A stretch of DNA of 13,079 nt from an uncultured Bacilli bacterium. Lineage in GTDB: Bacteria; Bacillota_I; Bacilli_A; RF39; UBA660. Shown here piece after piece: positions 1-6,485 of the stretch. The DNA lies in contig CAJTKV010000033.1 in assembly GCA_910577075.1 (NCBI GenBank), forward strand, positions 7,072 to 20,150, given 5' to 3'. The notes below the pieces were generated by a model. The model saw only the letters and a list, made by a program, of their open reading frames with translations, was not told the DNA's origin and made no database searches. Made by a program: the position numbers and the translations under genes. How positions within the stretch are numbered: the first letter of the stretch is position 1; the number at the start of each line of letters is the position of its first letter.

Positions 1-80
1 AAGCATCTTATATAACGGGACATGAGTTTGTTATCGATGGTGGAAGTACTTTGCCAGAGACAATAAGCGTTGGAGTATAA
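1..80 (+). CDS. Short-chain dehydrogenase/reductase (SDR), C-terminal end only
   Basis: Only the last 25 codons are present, read in frame from base 3 to the TAA at 78-80. The peptide contains YITGHEFVIDGGSTLPET. An [IV]TG...[IV]DGG segment near the end is the usual C-terminus of classical SDR oxidoreductases (NAD(P)-dependent, Rossmann fold), where it forms the last beta strand and subunit contact. The active-site Tyr/Lys and nucleotide-binding glycines lie upstream, outside the window, so the substrate cannot be inferred. A strong hairpin terminator starts 4 bases after the stop, so this gene ends its own transcript and is separate from the next one. The family call rests on a short peptide. 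Confidence 0.6.
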   Translation, partial: ASYITGHEFVIDGGSTLPETISVGV

Positions 81-83
81 AGT

Positions 84-111
84 AAAAACCTCTTGTTAAA
101 GAGGTTTTTTT
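84..111 (+). terminator. Rho-independent terminator after the SDR gene
   Basis: An 11-bp perfect stem (AAAAACCTCTT at 84-94 with AAGAGGTTTTT at 99-109) closes on a 4-base GTTA loop. The T run spans 105-111. Confidence 0.9.
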
Positions 112-139
112 GTTGAACTTTTTAATTTATGATTTATTC

Positions 140-169
140 TTGCCAAGGTTAGCTATTACATAATATAAT
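140..169 (+). promoter_or_regulatory. Sigma-A promoter for the DUF523 operon
   Basis: The -35 box TTGCCA (140-145) is separated by 18 bases from a perfect -10 box TATAAT (164-169). It lies between the upstream terminator and the DUF523 start codon at 208, leaving a leader of roughly 30 bases. It is the only convincing promoter I see before 4558. Confidence 0.7.
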
Positions 170-207
170 TAATTTAATTAAAAGTTTTTAATAAAGGGAG
201 TGTATTA

Positions 208-672
208 ATGGAAAAATATATTGTAAGTAGTTGCCTAGCGGGAATAAATTGCCGATATGATGGTTCAAATGTCAATAATGAACTTATTAATAAATTAGTA
301 AGAGAGGGAATTGCAATACCTTTATGTCCTGAGCAACTAGGAGGACTTCCAACTCCTAGAGAGCCTGTTGAATGTACGATGGTTGAGGGAAAGATGAGAG
401 TGCTTTCAAAAAACGGTAAAGATTACACGGAATATTTCGAAAGAGGTGCTAATATTGTTTTGGAATTTGCCAAAAAATATGACATTAAAAAGGTTATCTT
501 TCAAAAAAATAGTCCATCTTGTGGATGTCGAGCATATGATGGGACATTTTCCCATACTTTAGCGGATTATTCGGGGATAACGGCAAAAATGTTAATGGAT
601 AATGGTCTAGAGGTAATATCTATTGAAGATTTAGAGGAAAGAGATTTTGAAAAAATTTTAGGAGGTCAATAA
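208..672 (+). CDS. DUF523 family protein (TudS/YbbK-like, probable [4Fe-4S] protein)
   Basis: A 154-residue protein covering the full single-domain DUF523 family. Visible conserved segments are SSCLAGINCRYDG (residues 7-19), CPEQLGGLPTPR (40-51) and NSPSCGCRAYDG (101-112). The cysteines C9, C15, C40, C105 and C107 fall in these segments. A characterised DUF523 member, TudS, is a 2-thiouracil desulfurase whose [4Fe-4S] cluster is held by three cysteines and leaves one iron free for substrate sulfur. Cluster binding by three of the cysteines here is inferred from that homology. The start ATG follows the SD AAAGGGAG at 193-200. The stop TAA shares one base with the ATG of the next gene (TAATG), so the two are probably translationally coupled. 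The substrate in this organism is unknown: thiolated pyrimidine or nucleoside is a reasonable guess. Confidence 0.88.
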   Translation: MEKYIVSSCLAGINCRYDGSNVNNELINKLVREGIAIPLCPEQLGGLPTPREPVECTMVEGKMRVLSKNGKDYTEYFERGANIVLEFAKKYDIKKVIFQKNSPSCGCRAYDGTFSHTLADYSGITAKMLMDNGLEVISIEDLEERDFEKILGGQ

Positions 673-1691
673 TGTCAAAATGGGGAAAAGAAGAACAAAT
701 AACACTTGATGCTATAAAATCTATGGATATGCATGGCTCTATTCTCAATTTAGCTGCAGGAGATGGCCGCTTTAACTCTTCGATTTTGCAAAGTGCCGAT
801 AAAGTAGTGGCTGTCGATATACAGAAGCAAGAATTAGATATTTTAATGAAAACTTGTCCTGAAGATTTAAAAGATAAATTGGAAATTATGGTAGCCGATA
901 TAACATTAAAATTGCCATTTCCTGATAATACTTTTGATGGGGTATTTATGACGGGAACCTTACATCTTTTTAAGAATGATGCGGTAAAAAAGATCATTAG
1001 AGAAATAAAGCGCGTTTTGAAGGTTGGTGGCAAGGTTATAATAGATTTTGCTACAGATATAAAGCGTTTGGATAAAGATGGAAATACAGTTTTTTTAGAA
1101 AATGAAGGAAATTATCAAACGGAAGTTGTCTATGATTTTTTGAGGGAAGAATTAAAGGAATTCAATATTGATATTAAAATATCTTCATTTGTAGAAGAAA
1201 ATCTCGAAGATAGTGCAGGATATAGTTCAATTATAGGTGATTTTCTTCTAGTAAGTGGAGTCTATTTATCAATTCCGAATATGCCTCTAATTATGAAAGA
1301 AAAATTTGATATAACTGTTGAAAGTGTAGAATTTATGGGGGAGGGATATGATAGTAAATCATTTTTAATAAATGACGAATATCTTTTTAAATTTGCCAAG
1401 CATGATGATGCTAAAAACAGTTACAAGCGGGAAAAGACTATTCTCAATTATTTAAGAAAGAATTTTAAATCTTCTATTGCTATTCCCCAAATAGATTATT
1501 TTGATGAAGTAGGTATAATGGGGTACAAAATGATCAAGGGAAGGCCCCTCACTAGGGAAATGTATGAGAGTATTTCGGATGATGAAAAAAATGTTTTACA
1601 CAGTGATCTTGCCACCTTTTTAAAATCTTTACATAGCCTTGAAGTTAGTAGTTTAGATGAATTTAAATATAATTTATATGACGCATATTAA
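672..1691 (+). CDS. SAM methyltransferase fused to the N-lobe of an aminoglycoside-phosphotransferase-like kinase (truncated by in-frame TAA)
   Basis: Residues 1 to about 200 are a class I SAM-dependent methyltransferase: motif I LNLAAGDGR (25-33), the acidic ribose-binding D49 in VVAVDI, an ADI motif with D76, and the LPFPDNTFDGVFMTG strand (81-95). From about residue 210 the chain becomes the N-lobe of an APH/choline-kinase fold: a glycine loop (MGEGYDSKSF, 222-231), the ATP-contacting lysine K240 in YLFKFAKH, and a helix glutamate (E254 in YKREKTIL). Translation stops at TAA 1689-1691 before the catalytic loop. The kinase C-lobe follows in the same frame at 1692-2189. The SD is GGAGG (661-665), inside the end of the DUF523 gene. 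The methyltransferase half may still work alone; the kinase cannot. Substrates are unknown. Confidence 0.8.
   Translation: MSKWGKEEQITLDAIKSMDMHGSILNLAAGDGRFNSSILQSADKVVAVDIQKQELDILMKTCPEDLKDKLEIMVADITLKLPFPDNTFDGVFMTGTLHLFKNDAVKKIIREIKRVLKVGGKVIIDFATDIKRLDKDGNTVFLENEGNYQTEVVYDFLREELKEFNIDIKISSFVEENLEDSAGYSSIIGDFLLVSGVYLSIPNMPLIMKEKFDITVESVEFMGEGYDSKSFLINDEYLFKFAKHDDAKNSYKREKTILNYLRKNFKSSIAIPQIDYFDEVGIMGYKMIKGRPLTREMYESISDDEKNVLHSDLATFLKSLHSLEVSSLDEFKYNLYDAY
1689..1691 (+). other. In-frame TAA interrupting the methyltransferase-kinase gene
   Basis: The reading frame from 672 meets TAA at 1689-1691 and then continues open in the same phase to the TAG at 2187-2189. Read through, the product would be 505 residues (339 + 1 + 165) with a complete APH fold. 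No base insertion or deletion is needed, so this is a single substitution relative to an intact ancestor; AAA (Lys) or TAT (Tyr) to TAA would each be one change. No recoding structure is obvious next to it. Confidence 0.85.
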
Positions 1692-2189
1692 AAAGACTTG
1701 GATTTACTTAAGGATAATGTCTTTTCTAAAATAACGGAGGAAGAACAGAGATATATTGAAACATATATCCTTGATATTCTTGGTGATGATAAATTATTTA
1801 AAAGAAATTTATGCCTTTGTCACAATGATCTAAGCATTAATCATATTTTGATAGACGAAGATAAGAGAATAAGTGGCATTATTGATTTTGGCGATGCCTG
1901 TATTATTGAAGATTATCGAGATTTTATGTATTTACTAGAAGAGAGTGATGAGGAAATTGGTCAAGAATTTGGCTTGGCTATTTTAGAAAAATATCAATAT
2001 GATGATGTGCGTCTTGCCTTAGCTTATGCACAAGTAAATGATGATTATTATCCTATTGAGACAATTGTCTGTGGTATAGAAAATGATGATGATAAATTAT
2101 TGGAAAAGGGAATTAATCTACTGCGAGAAAAAATATGTATTGTAAAAAAGGAAAATGGTAGTAAAATTAACTTAGAAGGAAAGTGTTAG
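1692..2189 (+). pseudogene. Aminoglycoside-phosphotransferase-like kinase C-lobe, severed from its N-lobe
   Basis: This 165-codon stretch continues the frame of the upstream gene after its TAA. It carries the catalytic half of an APH fold: the Brenner-type loop HNDLSINH (H-x-D-x4-N, catalytic Asp codon at 1827, Asn at 1839) and the metal-binding IIDFGDA segment (Asp codon at 1884), followed by helical C-lobe sequence. It lacks the glycine loop and ATP lysine, which lie before the stop. The first possible start is TTG at 1698, and no Shine-Dalgarno sequence precedes it, so independent translation is doubtful. Its motifs are intact, which suggests that the interruption is recent, or that readthrough, strain polymorphism or a sequencing error is involved. 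It ends 2 bases before the next ATG. Confidence 0.75.
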
Positions 2190-2191
2190 TT

Positions 2192-3454
2192 ATGAAAAAA
2201 AAGCTTATAGAAAAGCCTCTTGAGTATTGGGAAGAAAAATCTTATATGATGGTCGTACCGCCCAAATACGATGATGATTTTTTAAAAACGAGCATAGAGA
2301 GATTATCACAAAGTAAATATTTTAAGGTTGTTGATACAGATTATGAGATTAATGGAGTTATAAATGTCAAGGTTAAGTATGATAAAGAAGAATATGATAT
2401 TGGCTTTTATACTGGGGGAATTTCAGTTCCTGATTACTATTTATATAAAAACTTTTTGTTTACTGATGAGGAAAAAGAATCTCTTTTAGCTGCTAAACAA
2501 GCTATAACGATTTTTATGGAATTTAAGGATGATGTTAAAAAATCCTTTCAATTGCAATTAAAAGTTGCCAATACTCTTATTCCTGATTTAATTGGGGTAT
2601 TGGATGAATCGGCAGAAAAGATGTTGCCAGCCAAATGGGTAATGATGATAGCATCATCGAGGGTTTTACCAAGTGCTCGAGATTTATTTACTGTTCAAGC
2701 TGTTCAAGGCAAACATGATAAAGTATGGCTACATACTCATGGTCTATGTCGATGCCATACGACAGAGTTGGAAATATTAGAATCTGATAAGAAACACTAT
2801 GAACAGCATTATAATTTATTGTCAACATATGCTATGTATTTGATTGATAAAAGTGGCTTAGATGATCCTCGTTATAATGGAGCTTATATAGGGCGACTCA
2901 TCAATGGATATCCCGTAGTTGTAACATGTGCTCCTTGGACGGATGGCATATTAGAATATAAAAAGGCCAAATTGGGAAATATAAAGGACCGCGAAAATGG
3001 ACATAATACTAGAACAAGTATTGTTTTTCTATATACTAGCGAAGAGGAGGAAAAGAACCATAAGTTAAGATTAGTTTCTCTATATGATGAATTATGGGGA
3101 GAAAATCCAATATTCTTTTTCAGCGATGAAGAAACTAATAGGATGCGCGATTTGGCTAGAGAGAGAATTTCTTATGTTAAAGAAAGCTTTAAAGATAAAG
3201 AAAATGCCATATTAATTAAAATTGGTTTGCCATTAAAAGAAGAGGGGAGATTTGAACATATTTGGTTTGAATTGTTGGAAATTAAAGGCAATAAATTCAA
3301 GTGTAAATTGACTCAAGAACCATATGATATTCCAGATATGCATACGGGAGATGAGGATTGGTATACCCTTGATGATATGACGGATTGGATTATTTATACT
3401 AAAGACTTTGCTGTTAGTCCAAGTAATGCCTATCTTTTAGAAGAAAATAGGTAA
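2192..3454 (+). CDS. DUF4026 protein with C-terminal DUF2314 domain
   Basis: A 420-residue soluble protein without a signal peptide or membrane segments. I chose ATG 2192 because AGAAGGAAAG at 2174-2183 is well spaced for it, while the in-frame GTG at 2183 sits almost on that SD. The body resembles DUF4026; its centre holds WLHTHGLCRCHTTELEIL, with a dense His/Cys cluster (H181, H183, C186, C188, H189). About residues 337-405 resemble DUF2314: an E.IWFE.LEI.GN.F.C.L..EP strand set, then DIPDMHTGDEDWYTLDDMTDW. Neither domain has an assigned biochemical function that I know of. The gene starts 2 bases after the kinase fragment and ends 5 bases before the DUF3781 gene, so it belongs to the same transcript. 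The family call is from recognition of conserved segments. Confidence 0.75.
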   Translation: MKKKLIEKPLEYWEEKSYMMVVPPKYDDDFLKTSIERLSQSKYFKVVDTDYEINGVINVKVKYDKEEYDIGFYTGGISVPDYYLYKNFLFTDEEKESLLAAKQAITIFMEFKDDVKKSFQLQLKVANTLIPDLIGVLDESAEKMLPAKWVMMIASSRVLPSARDLFTVQAVQGKHDKVWLHTHGLCRCHTTELEILESDKKHYEQHYNLLSTYAMYLIDKSGLDDPRYNGAYIGRLINGYPVVVTCAPWTDGILEYKKAKLGNIKDRENGHNTRTSIVFLYTSEEEEKNHKLRLVSLYDELWGENPIFFFSDEETNRMRDLARERISYVKESFKDKENAILIKIGLPLKEEGRFEHIWFELLEIKGNKFKCKLTQEPYDIPDMHTGDEDWYTLDDMTDWIIYTKDFAVSPSNAYLLEENR

Positions 3455-3459
3455 CGAGT

Positions 3460-3705
3460 ATGGATAACGCAATATTACTGACGCACATTGATATGATACA
3501 TACGACAAAGATGGGTAAGGAAAGAATTCGTAAAAATATTAAAACAGATGCGAATGATGTCGTAGAGTATTGTCGAAAAAAGATATTAGATCGTTCATGT
3601 GTGATATACAAAAGGGGAAAGAATTGGTACTGTGAAGTTGATAATATAAGAATTACCGTCAATTCTTTTAGTTATACTATTATTACTGCACATACAATTA
3701 AATAG
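3460..3705 (+). CDS. DUF3781 domain protein
   Basis: An 81-residue cytoplasmic protein. The features I associate with DUF3781 are an N-terminal helix ending in a Met-Gly-x-Glu-Arg-Ile-Arg-Lys-Asn-Ile segment (TKMGKERIRKNI, 16-27), a central VEYCRKKI segment, and the C-terminal strand pattern KRGKNWYCEVDNIRITVNS...YTIITAH. The function is unknown. The start lies 5 bases after the DUF4026 stop with only a weak AGG upstream, so translation is probably coupled to the gene before it. It is a full-length small protein rather than a fragment. Confidence 0.75.
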   Translation: MDNAILLTHIDMIHTTKMGKERIRKNIKTDANDVVEYCRKKILDRSCVIYKRGKNWYCEVDNIRITVNSFSYTIITAHTIK

Positions 3706-3727
3706 TAGGAGAATAGGAGAGATAATT

Positions 3728-4174
3728 ATGAAAAAGAAAATATTGGCACTTTGGGGAGTATTTGCTTTATGCGTTGCTATAACTGTTGGTCTTTGGTTTG
3801 CAATGAATAATGCAGCTCTTGATTATAAGATGGTTGATGCCAAAGTCGTAAGTTCGGAAACGAAACGCTTAAAAAATAAAAAGAATGGCAATTCATATGA
3901 TTTTTATGAAGTTAAAGTGGAATTTGAGGGAAAAGAATATGAATTGGGAAATGTTCATAGTGCAGCATCATATTACAAAGGTCAAAAGGTAAAAGCTTAT
4001 CTTTCTAATGATAAACTATATGCCAATGTTGAAGGTGTTAAAACGGCAACCCCAATAGCGACAATTTATTTTATCTTCTTATTTGGCAGCTTTGGAATGC
4101 TTTTTGTAGCAGCTATGTATACTGGTAAACTTTCTCAAAAGAAATTAGAGGATAAGAAAGAAAAAGAAGAATAA
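3728..4174 (+). CDS. Membrane protein, DUF3592-like
   Basis: A 148-residue protein with two hydrophobic segments (about 6-25 and 109-131) flanking a roughly 75-residue beta-rich domain. That domain (MVDAKVVSSETKR..., then DFYEVKVEFEGKEYELGN...YYKGQKVKAYLSND) matches the pattern of DUF3592, in which a membrane-anchored extracytoplasmic domain sits between two helices. The tail is short and highly charged (KLSQKKLEDKKEKEE), consistent with both termini being cytoplasmic. Two AGGAGA elements at 3707-3712 and 3715-3720 precede the ATG; the second is correctly spaced. It lies 22 bases after DUF3781 and 18 bases before the secreted Cys/His-rich gene. No function can be assigned from the sequence. 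Confidence 0.7.
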   Translation: MKKKILALWGVFALCVAITVGLWFAMNNAALDYKMVDAKVVSSETKRLKNKKNGNSYDFYEVKVEFEGKEYELGNVHSAASYYKGQKVKAYLSNDKLYANVEGVKTATPIATIYFIFLFGSFGMLFVAAMYTGKLSQKKLEDKKEKEE

Positions 4175-4192
4175 TTAAGGAGGAAAGTGAAT

Positions 4193-4483
4193 ATGAAAAA
4201 GACAGTTTTTATAATAGGAATTATGGGGGTATTTTTAGTTTCGGGCATTATGGTATATGCCGGAGGGATACGTGAACGATCATATTGCAATAGAGAAGAT
4301 TGTCCACTAAATGAAGTGCATAATTATAATGGGGAATATACATGCCCTTATGATAATTGTCCTAATGCCAATAATCATACACATGAGAATACAACAAGAT
4401 GTACAAGCACTTGCAAACAATATTCTCATAATTATGGGAAGCATTCTGGGTCTTGTCATCATGGCAATAGGCATCATAACTAA
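4193..4483 (+). CDS. Secreted Cys/His-rich repeat protein, possible metal binder
   Basis: A 96-residue protein. I chose ATG 4193 because AAGGAGGA at 4178-4185 is 7 bases upstream; the in-frame GTG at 4187 is too close. Residues 1-23 form a Sec signal peptide (KK, hydrophobic core, then VYA|GG as a likely cleavage site). The mature part of about 73 residues has 7 Cys (32, 37, 51, 56, 70, 74, 88) and 9 His. Cysteines 32, 51 and 70 are exactly 19 residues apart, and each starts a unit C-x(3-4)-C-x(4-5)-H: C32/C37P/H43, C51/C56P/H62, C70/C74/H79. The end is GSCHHGNRHHN. Zn-, Ni- or Cu-binding at the cell surface is plausible; disulfides are the alternative. I recognise no named family. It is the last gene before a terminator. 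Confidence 0.7.
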   Translation: MKKTVFIIGIMGVFLVSGIMVYAGGIRERSYCNREDCPLNEVHNYNGEYTCPYDNCPNANNHTHENTTRCTSTCKQYSHNYGKHSGSCHHGNRHHN

Positions 4484-4508
4484 TATTGCTAGTGAACTAG
4501 GCGAATTT

Positions 4509-4542
4509 AAAAATTATTGTCTGATGAGCAATAATTTTTTTT
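4509..4542 (+). terminator. Rho-independent terminator ending the DUF523 operon
   Basis: An 11-bp perfect stem (AAAAATTATTG at 4509-4519 with CAATAATTTTT at 4529-4539) closes on a 9-base loop. The T run continues to 4542. It is AT-rich but well formed. Confidence 0.8.
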
Positions 4543-4557
4543 GATAAAACAATTCTC

Positions 4558-4586
4558 TTGACAAAGAAAAAACAAAATAGTATTAT
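4558..4586 (+). promoter_or_regulatory. Sigma-A promoter of the YtrA-type ABC operon
   Basis: A consensus -35 box TTGACA (4558-4563), a 17-base spacer and the -10 box TATTAT (4581-4586). It lies just after the preceding terminator and 37 bases before the gntR start codon. Confidence 0.9.
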
Positions 4587-4606
4587 TGTATTAAGCAAGT
4601 AATACA
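4587..4606 (+). promoter_or_regulatory. Inverted-repeat operator for the GntR/YtrA repressor
   Basis: TGTATTA-N6-TAATACA, a perfect 7-bp inverted repeat at 4587-4593 and 4600-4606. It starts on the base after the -10 box and so covers the expected transcription start. The symmetry and position fit a YtrA-subfamily GntR dimer that represses its own operon; the pairing with the adjacent regulator is inferred. Confidence 0.75.
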
Positions 4607-4623
4607 GTAGGAAGGAGATAACA

Positions 4624-4998
4624 ATGAAATACACTTTTGACAATGAAAGACCAATTTATATTCAATTAGTTGAAATGATCAGGGTAGATATAGTTTCCGG
4701 GAAATATCAAAAAGGGGATAAACTGCCATCTGTAAGAGAGCTAGCACTTATAATGCAAGTTAATCCTAATACCATGCAAAAAGCCTTATCAGAATTGGAG
4801 CAAGAGAAACTTATTTACACGGAACGAACAAATGGTAAGTATGTTACTAAAGATGAAAAACTTATTGAGAAGACTAAGAAGGAATTGGCTCAAGATAAAG
4901 TTAATAGTTATCTTAATAGCATGAAAAGTATTGGAATTGATTATACTTCAGCGGTTAATTACTTGCAAGAATTAGGAGGAAAAGATGGAATTAGTTAA
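4624..4998 (+). CDS. GntR-family transcriptional repressor, YtrA subfamily
   Basis: A 124-residue protein. Residues 8-75 form the GntR winged helix-turn-helix: PIYIQLVEMIRVDIVSGKY (10-28), GDKLPSVRELA (31-41), VNPNTMQKALSELE (46-59) and the wing LIYTERTNGKYV (63-74). The remaining 50 residues are a short helical tail, which is the hallmark of the YtrA subfamily; larger GntR subfamilies have a ligand-binding domain here. In Bacillus, YtrA represses an ABC transporter operon that responds to cell-wall-active peptide antibiotics. The SD AAGGAG lies at 4612-4617. The 3' end overlaps the ATPase gene by 14 bases, so expression is coupled. A good operator sits at its own promoter, so autorepression is likely. 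The inducing signal is not visible in the sequence. Confidence 0.92.
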   Translation: MKYTFDNERPIYIQLVEMIRVDIVSGKYQKGDKLPSVRELALIMQVNPNTMQKALSELEQEKLIYTERTNGKYVTKDEKLIEKTKKELAQDKVNSYLNSMKSIGIDYTSAVNYLQELGGKDGIS

Positions 4999-5680
4999 AT
5001 GCAGTAATTTATGCAAGTCATTTGATAATAAAAAAATTCTAGATAATATCAATTTAGTCATTCCGCGAGGAAAAATAATTGGCTTATTGGGAAAAAACGG
5101 AATGGGTAAAACGACTCTATTAAAATTGATAAATGATTTATTGACTCCGACAAATGGGGAGATTAGCATTAATGGCGAGAAACCAGGTATTAATTCGAAA
5201 AGAATAATATCTTATTTGCCAGAGAGAACCTATTTAGATAAAGGTATGACCATCTCGCAAATACTTAAATTCTTTGAAGAGTTTTATGAAGACTTTAACA
5301 AGAAAAAAGCTCTAAAGTTATTGAAGGATTTAGATTTGGACGTGAATGTTAAAATAAGTAAAATGTCTAAGGGAATGCAAGAAAAGCTCCAATTAATATT
5401 GGTTATGAGCCGAGATGCTGAATTATACATACTAGATGAACCTTTAGGTGGAGTTGATCCAGCAACACGAGATTATATTTTAGATACGATATTATCTAAT
5501 TTTAATGAAAAGGCAAGTGTAATTATCTCGACACATTTGATAAGTGATATTGAAAGAATATTAGATGAGGTAATTTTTATCGATAAAGGTAAAATAGTTT
5601 TAACTTCATCGGCAGATGAATTGAGAACAAAAGAAAAAGCCTCAATAGATGAAATATTTAGGAGGAAATTTAAATGCTAA
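4985..5680 (+). CDS. ABC transporter ATP-binding protein (YtrB-like)
   Basis: A 231-residue single-domain ABC ATPase. Motifs: Walker A GKNGMGKTT (36-44), signature MSKGMQEKLQL (127-137; the degenerate SKGM form common in YtrB-type proteins in place of LSGGQ), Walker B LYILDEP (147-153) with catalytic E152, D-loop GGVDP (155-159) and H-loop His184. The Q-loop position reads SYLPER (77-81) with no obvious Gln, which also occurs in this subgroup. All ATP hydrolysis residues appear intact. The SD AGGAGGA at 4974-4980 lies inside the end of gntR. The gene overlaps the permease gene by 7 bases. It should energise the membrane protein encoded next; the substrate is unknown, with export or removal of a membrane-active compound the likeliest role by analogy to Ytr systems. 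Confidence 0.93.
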   Translation: MELVKCSNLCKSFDNKKILDNINLVIPRGKIIGLLGKNGMGKTTLLKLINDLLTPTNGEISINGEKPGINSKRIISYLPERTYLDKGMTISQILKFFEEFYEDFNKKKALKLLKDLDLDVNVKISKMSKGMQEKLQLILVMSRDAELYILDEPLGGVDPATRDYILDTILSNFNEKASVIISTHLISDIERILDEVIFIDKGKIVLTSSADELRTKEKASIDEIFRRKFKC

Positions 5681-6462
5681 AGAAATTATTGAAATATGAT
5701 TTGAAATGGTGCTTTAAACCATTAGTAGTATTCTATATATTAGCTCTTTTCTTTTCGATAATTACGAGATTTATTGAGAGTTTGGATAAGACTTTAATGG
5801 TTGTCATCATTGATAAAATATGTTCGGGAATAGTTATTGCTATGTTAATAAATATTCTAATAAATTGTTTTATGAGAAATTGGGTAAGGGTTATAAGGAA
5901 TGTTTATAAAGATGAATCTTATTTGACTCATACACTTCCGGTGAGTAAGTCAAAAATTTACTTATCTAAAGTTTTGACCTCTTCTATTACTTTACTTGTT
6001 TCACTTGGTGTGATATTACTATGTTTAGCAATAGTATGCTTAAATGATACTTCTTGGATAGCATTAAAGCAATCATTAGAACAATCAGCAATTTTTCTTA
6101 ATAGTACGATTTTCAGTCTAGTAGCGGTGTTAATACTTACGGTTTTCTTTGAGTTTTTATTCGTCATTATGGCGGGTATTTTAGGAATAATAATTGGTCA
6201 TAGAGCTAATAACTTAAAAATAATTAAATCGCTTATCAGTGGCTTTAGTATCTATATGTTATTGTCAATTTGTTCCTTAGGTATTATCTATGTTTCGGGA
6301 TTCTTTAATTCAGATATTACGTCGATATTTAGTAATATGGAAATTAGTTCCGAGGCAATGAAAAGTATAATGCTAATTGGAACAATAATCTATGCAATAT
6401 ATATTGTCGTAATCTATATAATTAGCAATAAATTACTAGACAAGGGAGTTAATGTAGATTAA
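5674..6462 (+). CDS. ABC-2-type transporter permease
   Basis: A 262-residue integral membrane protein with about six hydrophobic segments (near residues 18-32, 40-66, 103-124, 144-172, 186-211 and 230-252). Between the second and third is a cytoplasmic stretch RNWVRVIRNVYKDESYLTHTLPVSKSKIYLSK. The YKDE.YLTHTLPVSK signature is typical of permeases paired with YtrA/YtrB-type regulators and ATPases. It has no extracellular large domain and no ATP-binding motif, so it depends on the preceding ATPase. The SD AGGAGGAAAT lies inside the ATPase gene (5660-5669). Only one permease is encoded, so the transporter is probably a homodimer with two ATPase subunits. A terminator follows at 6486-6520. The transported compound cannot be told from the sequence. 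Confidence 0.9.
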   Translation: MLKKLLKYDLKWCFKPLVVFYILALFFSIITRFIESLDKTLMVVIIDKICSGIVIAMLINILINCFMRNWVRVIRNVYKDESYLTHTLPVSKSKIYLSKVLTSSITLLVSLGVILLCLAIVCLNDTSWIALKQSLEQSAIFLNSTIFSLVAVLILTVFFEFLFVIMAGILGIIIGHRANNLKIIKSLISGFSIYMLLSICSLGIIYVSGFFNSDITSIFSNMEISSEAMKSIMLIGTIIYAIYIVVIYIISNKLLDKGVNVD

Positions 6463-6485
6463 AAAATTAACTTCGTAAATAGGAG

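Noticed and set aside
620..1033. Minus-strand open frame of 137 codons opposite the methyltransferase gene
   Set aside because: It lies wholly over a well-supported + strand gene, and its translation shows no family pattern.
1698..1700. TTG 1698 as a genuine start of an independent kinase gene
   Set aside because: There is no SD upstream, the product would lack the ATP-binding N-lobe, and the missing lobe is encoded in the same frame just before the stop.
2183..2191. Upstream GTG start for the DUF4026 gene (and similarly GTG 4187 and TTG 11701)
   Set aside because: Each alternative start lies on or too near the SD or the -10 box, while an ATG a few codons later has proper SD spacing.
4311..4544. 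Overlapping + strand frame over the Cys/His-rich gene and its terminator
   Set aside because: It has no SD, runs through a terminator hairpin, and overlaps a gene with a good SD and signal peptide.
4484..4623. Riboswitch or T-box leader before the GntR operon
   Set aside because: The gap is fully accounted for by a terminator, a promoter and an operator; the leader after the expected start is only about 30 bases, too short for a riboswitch.
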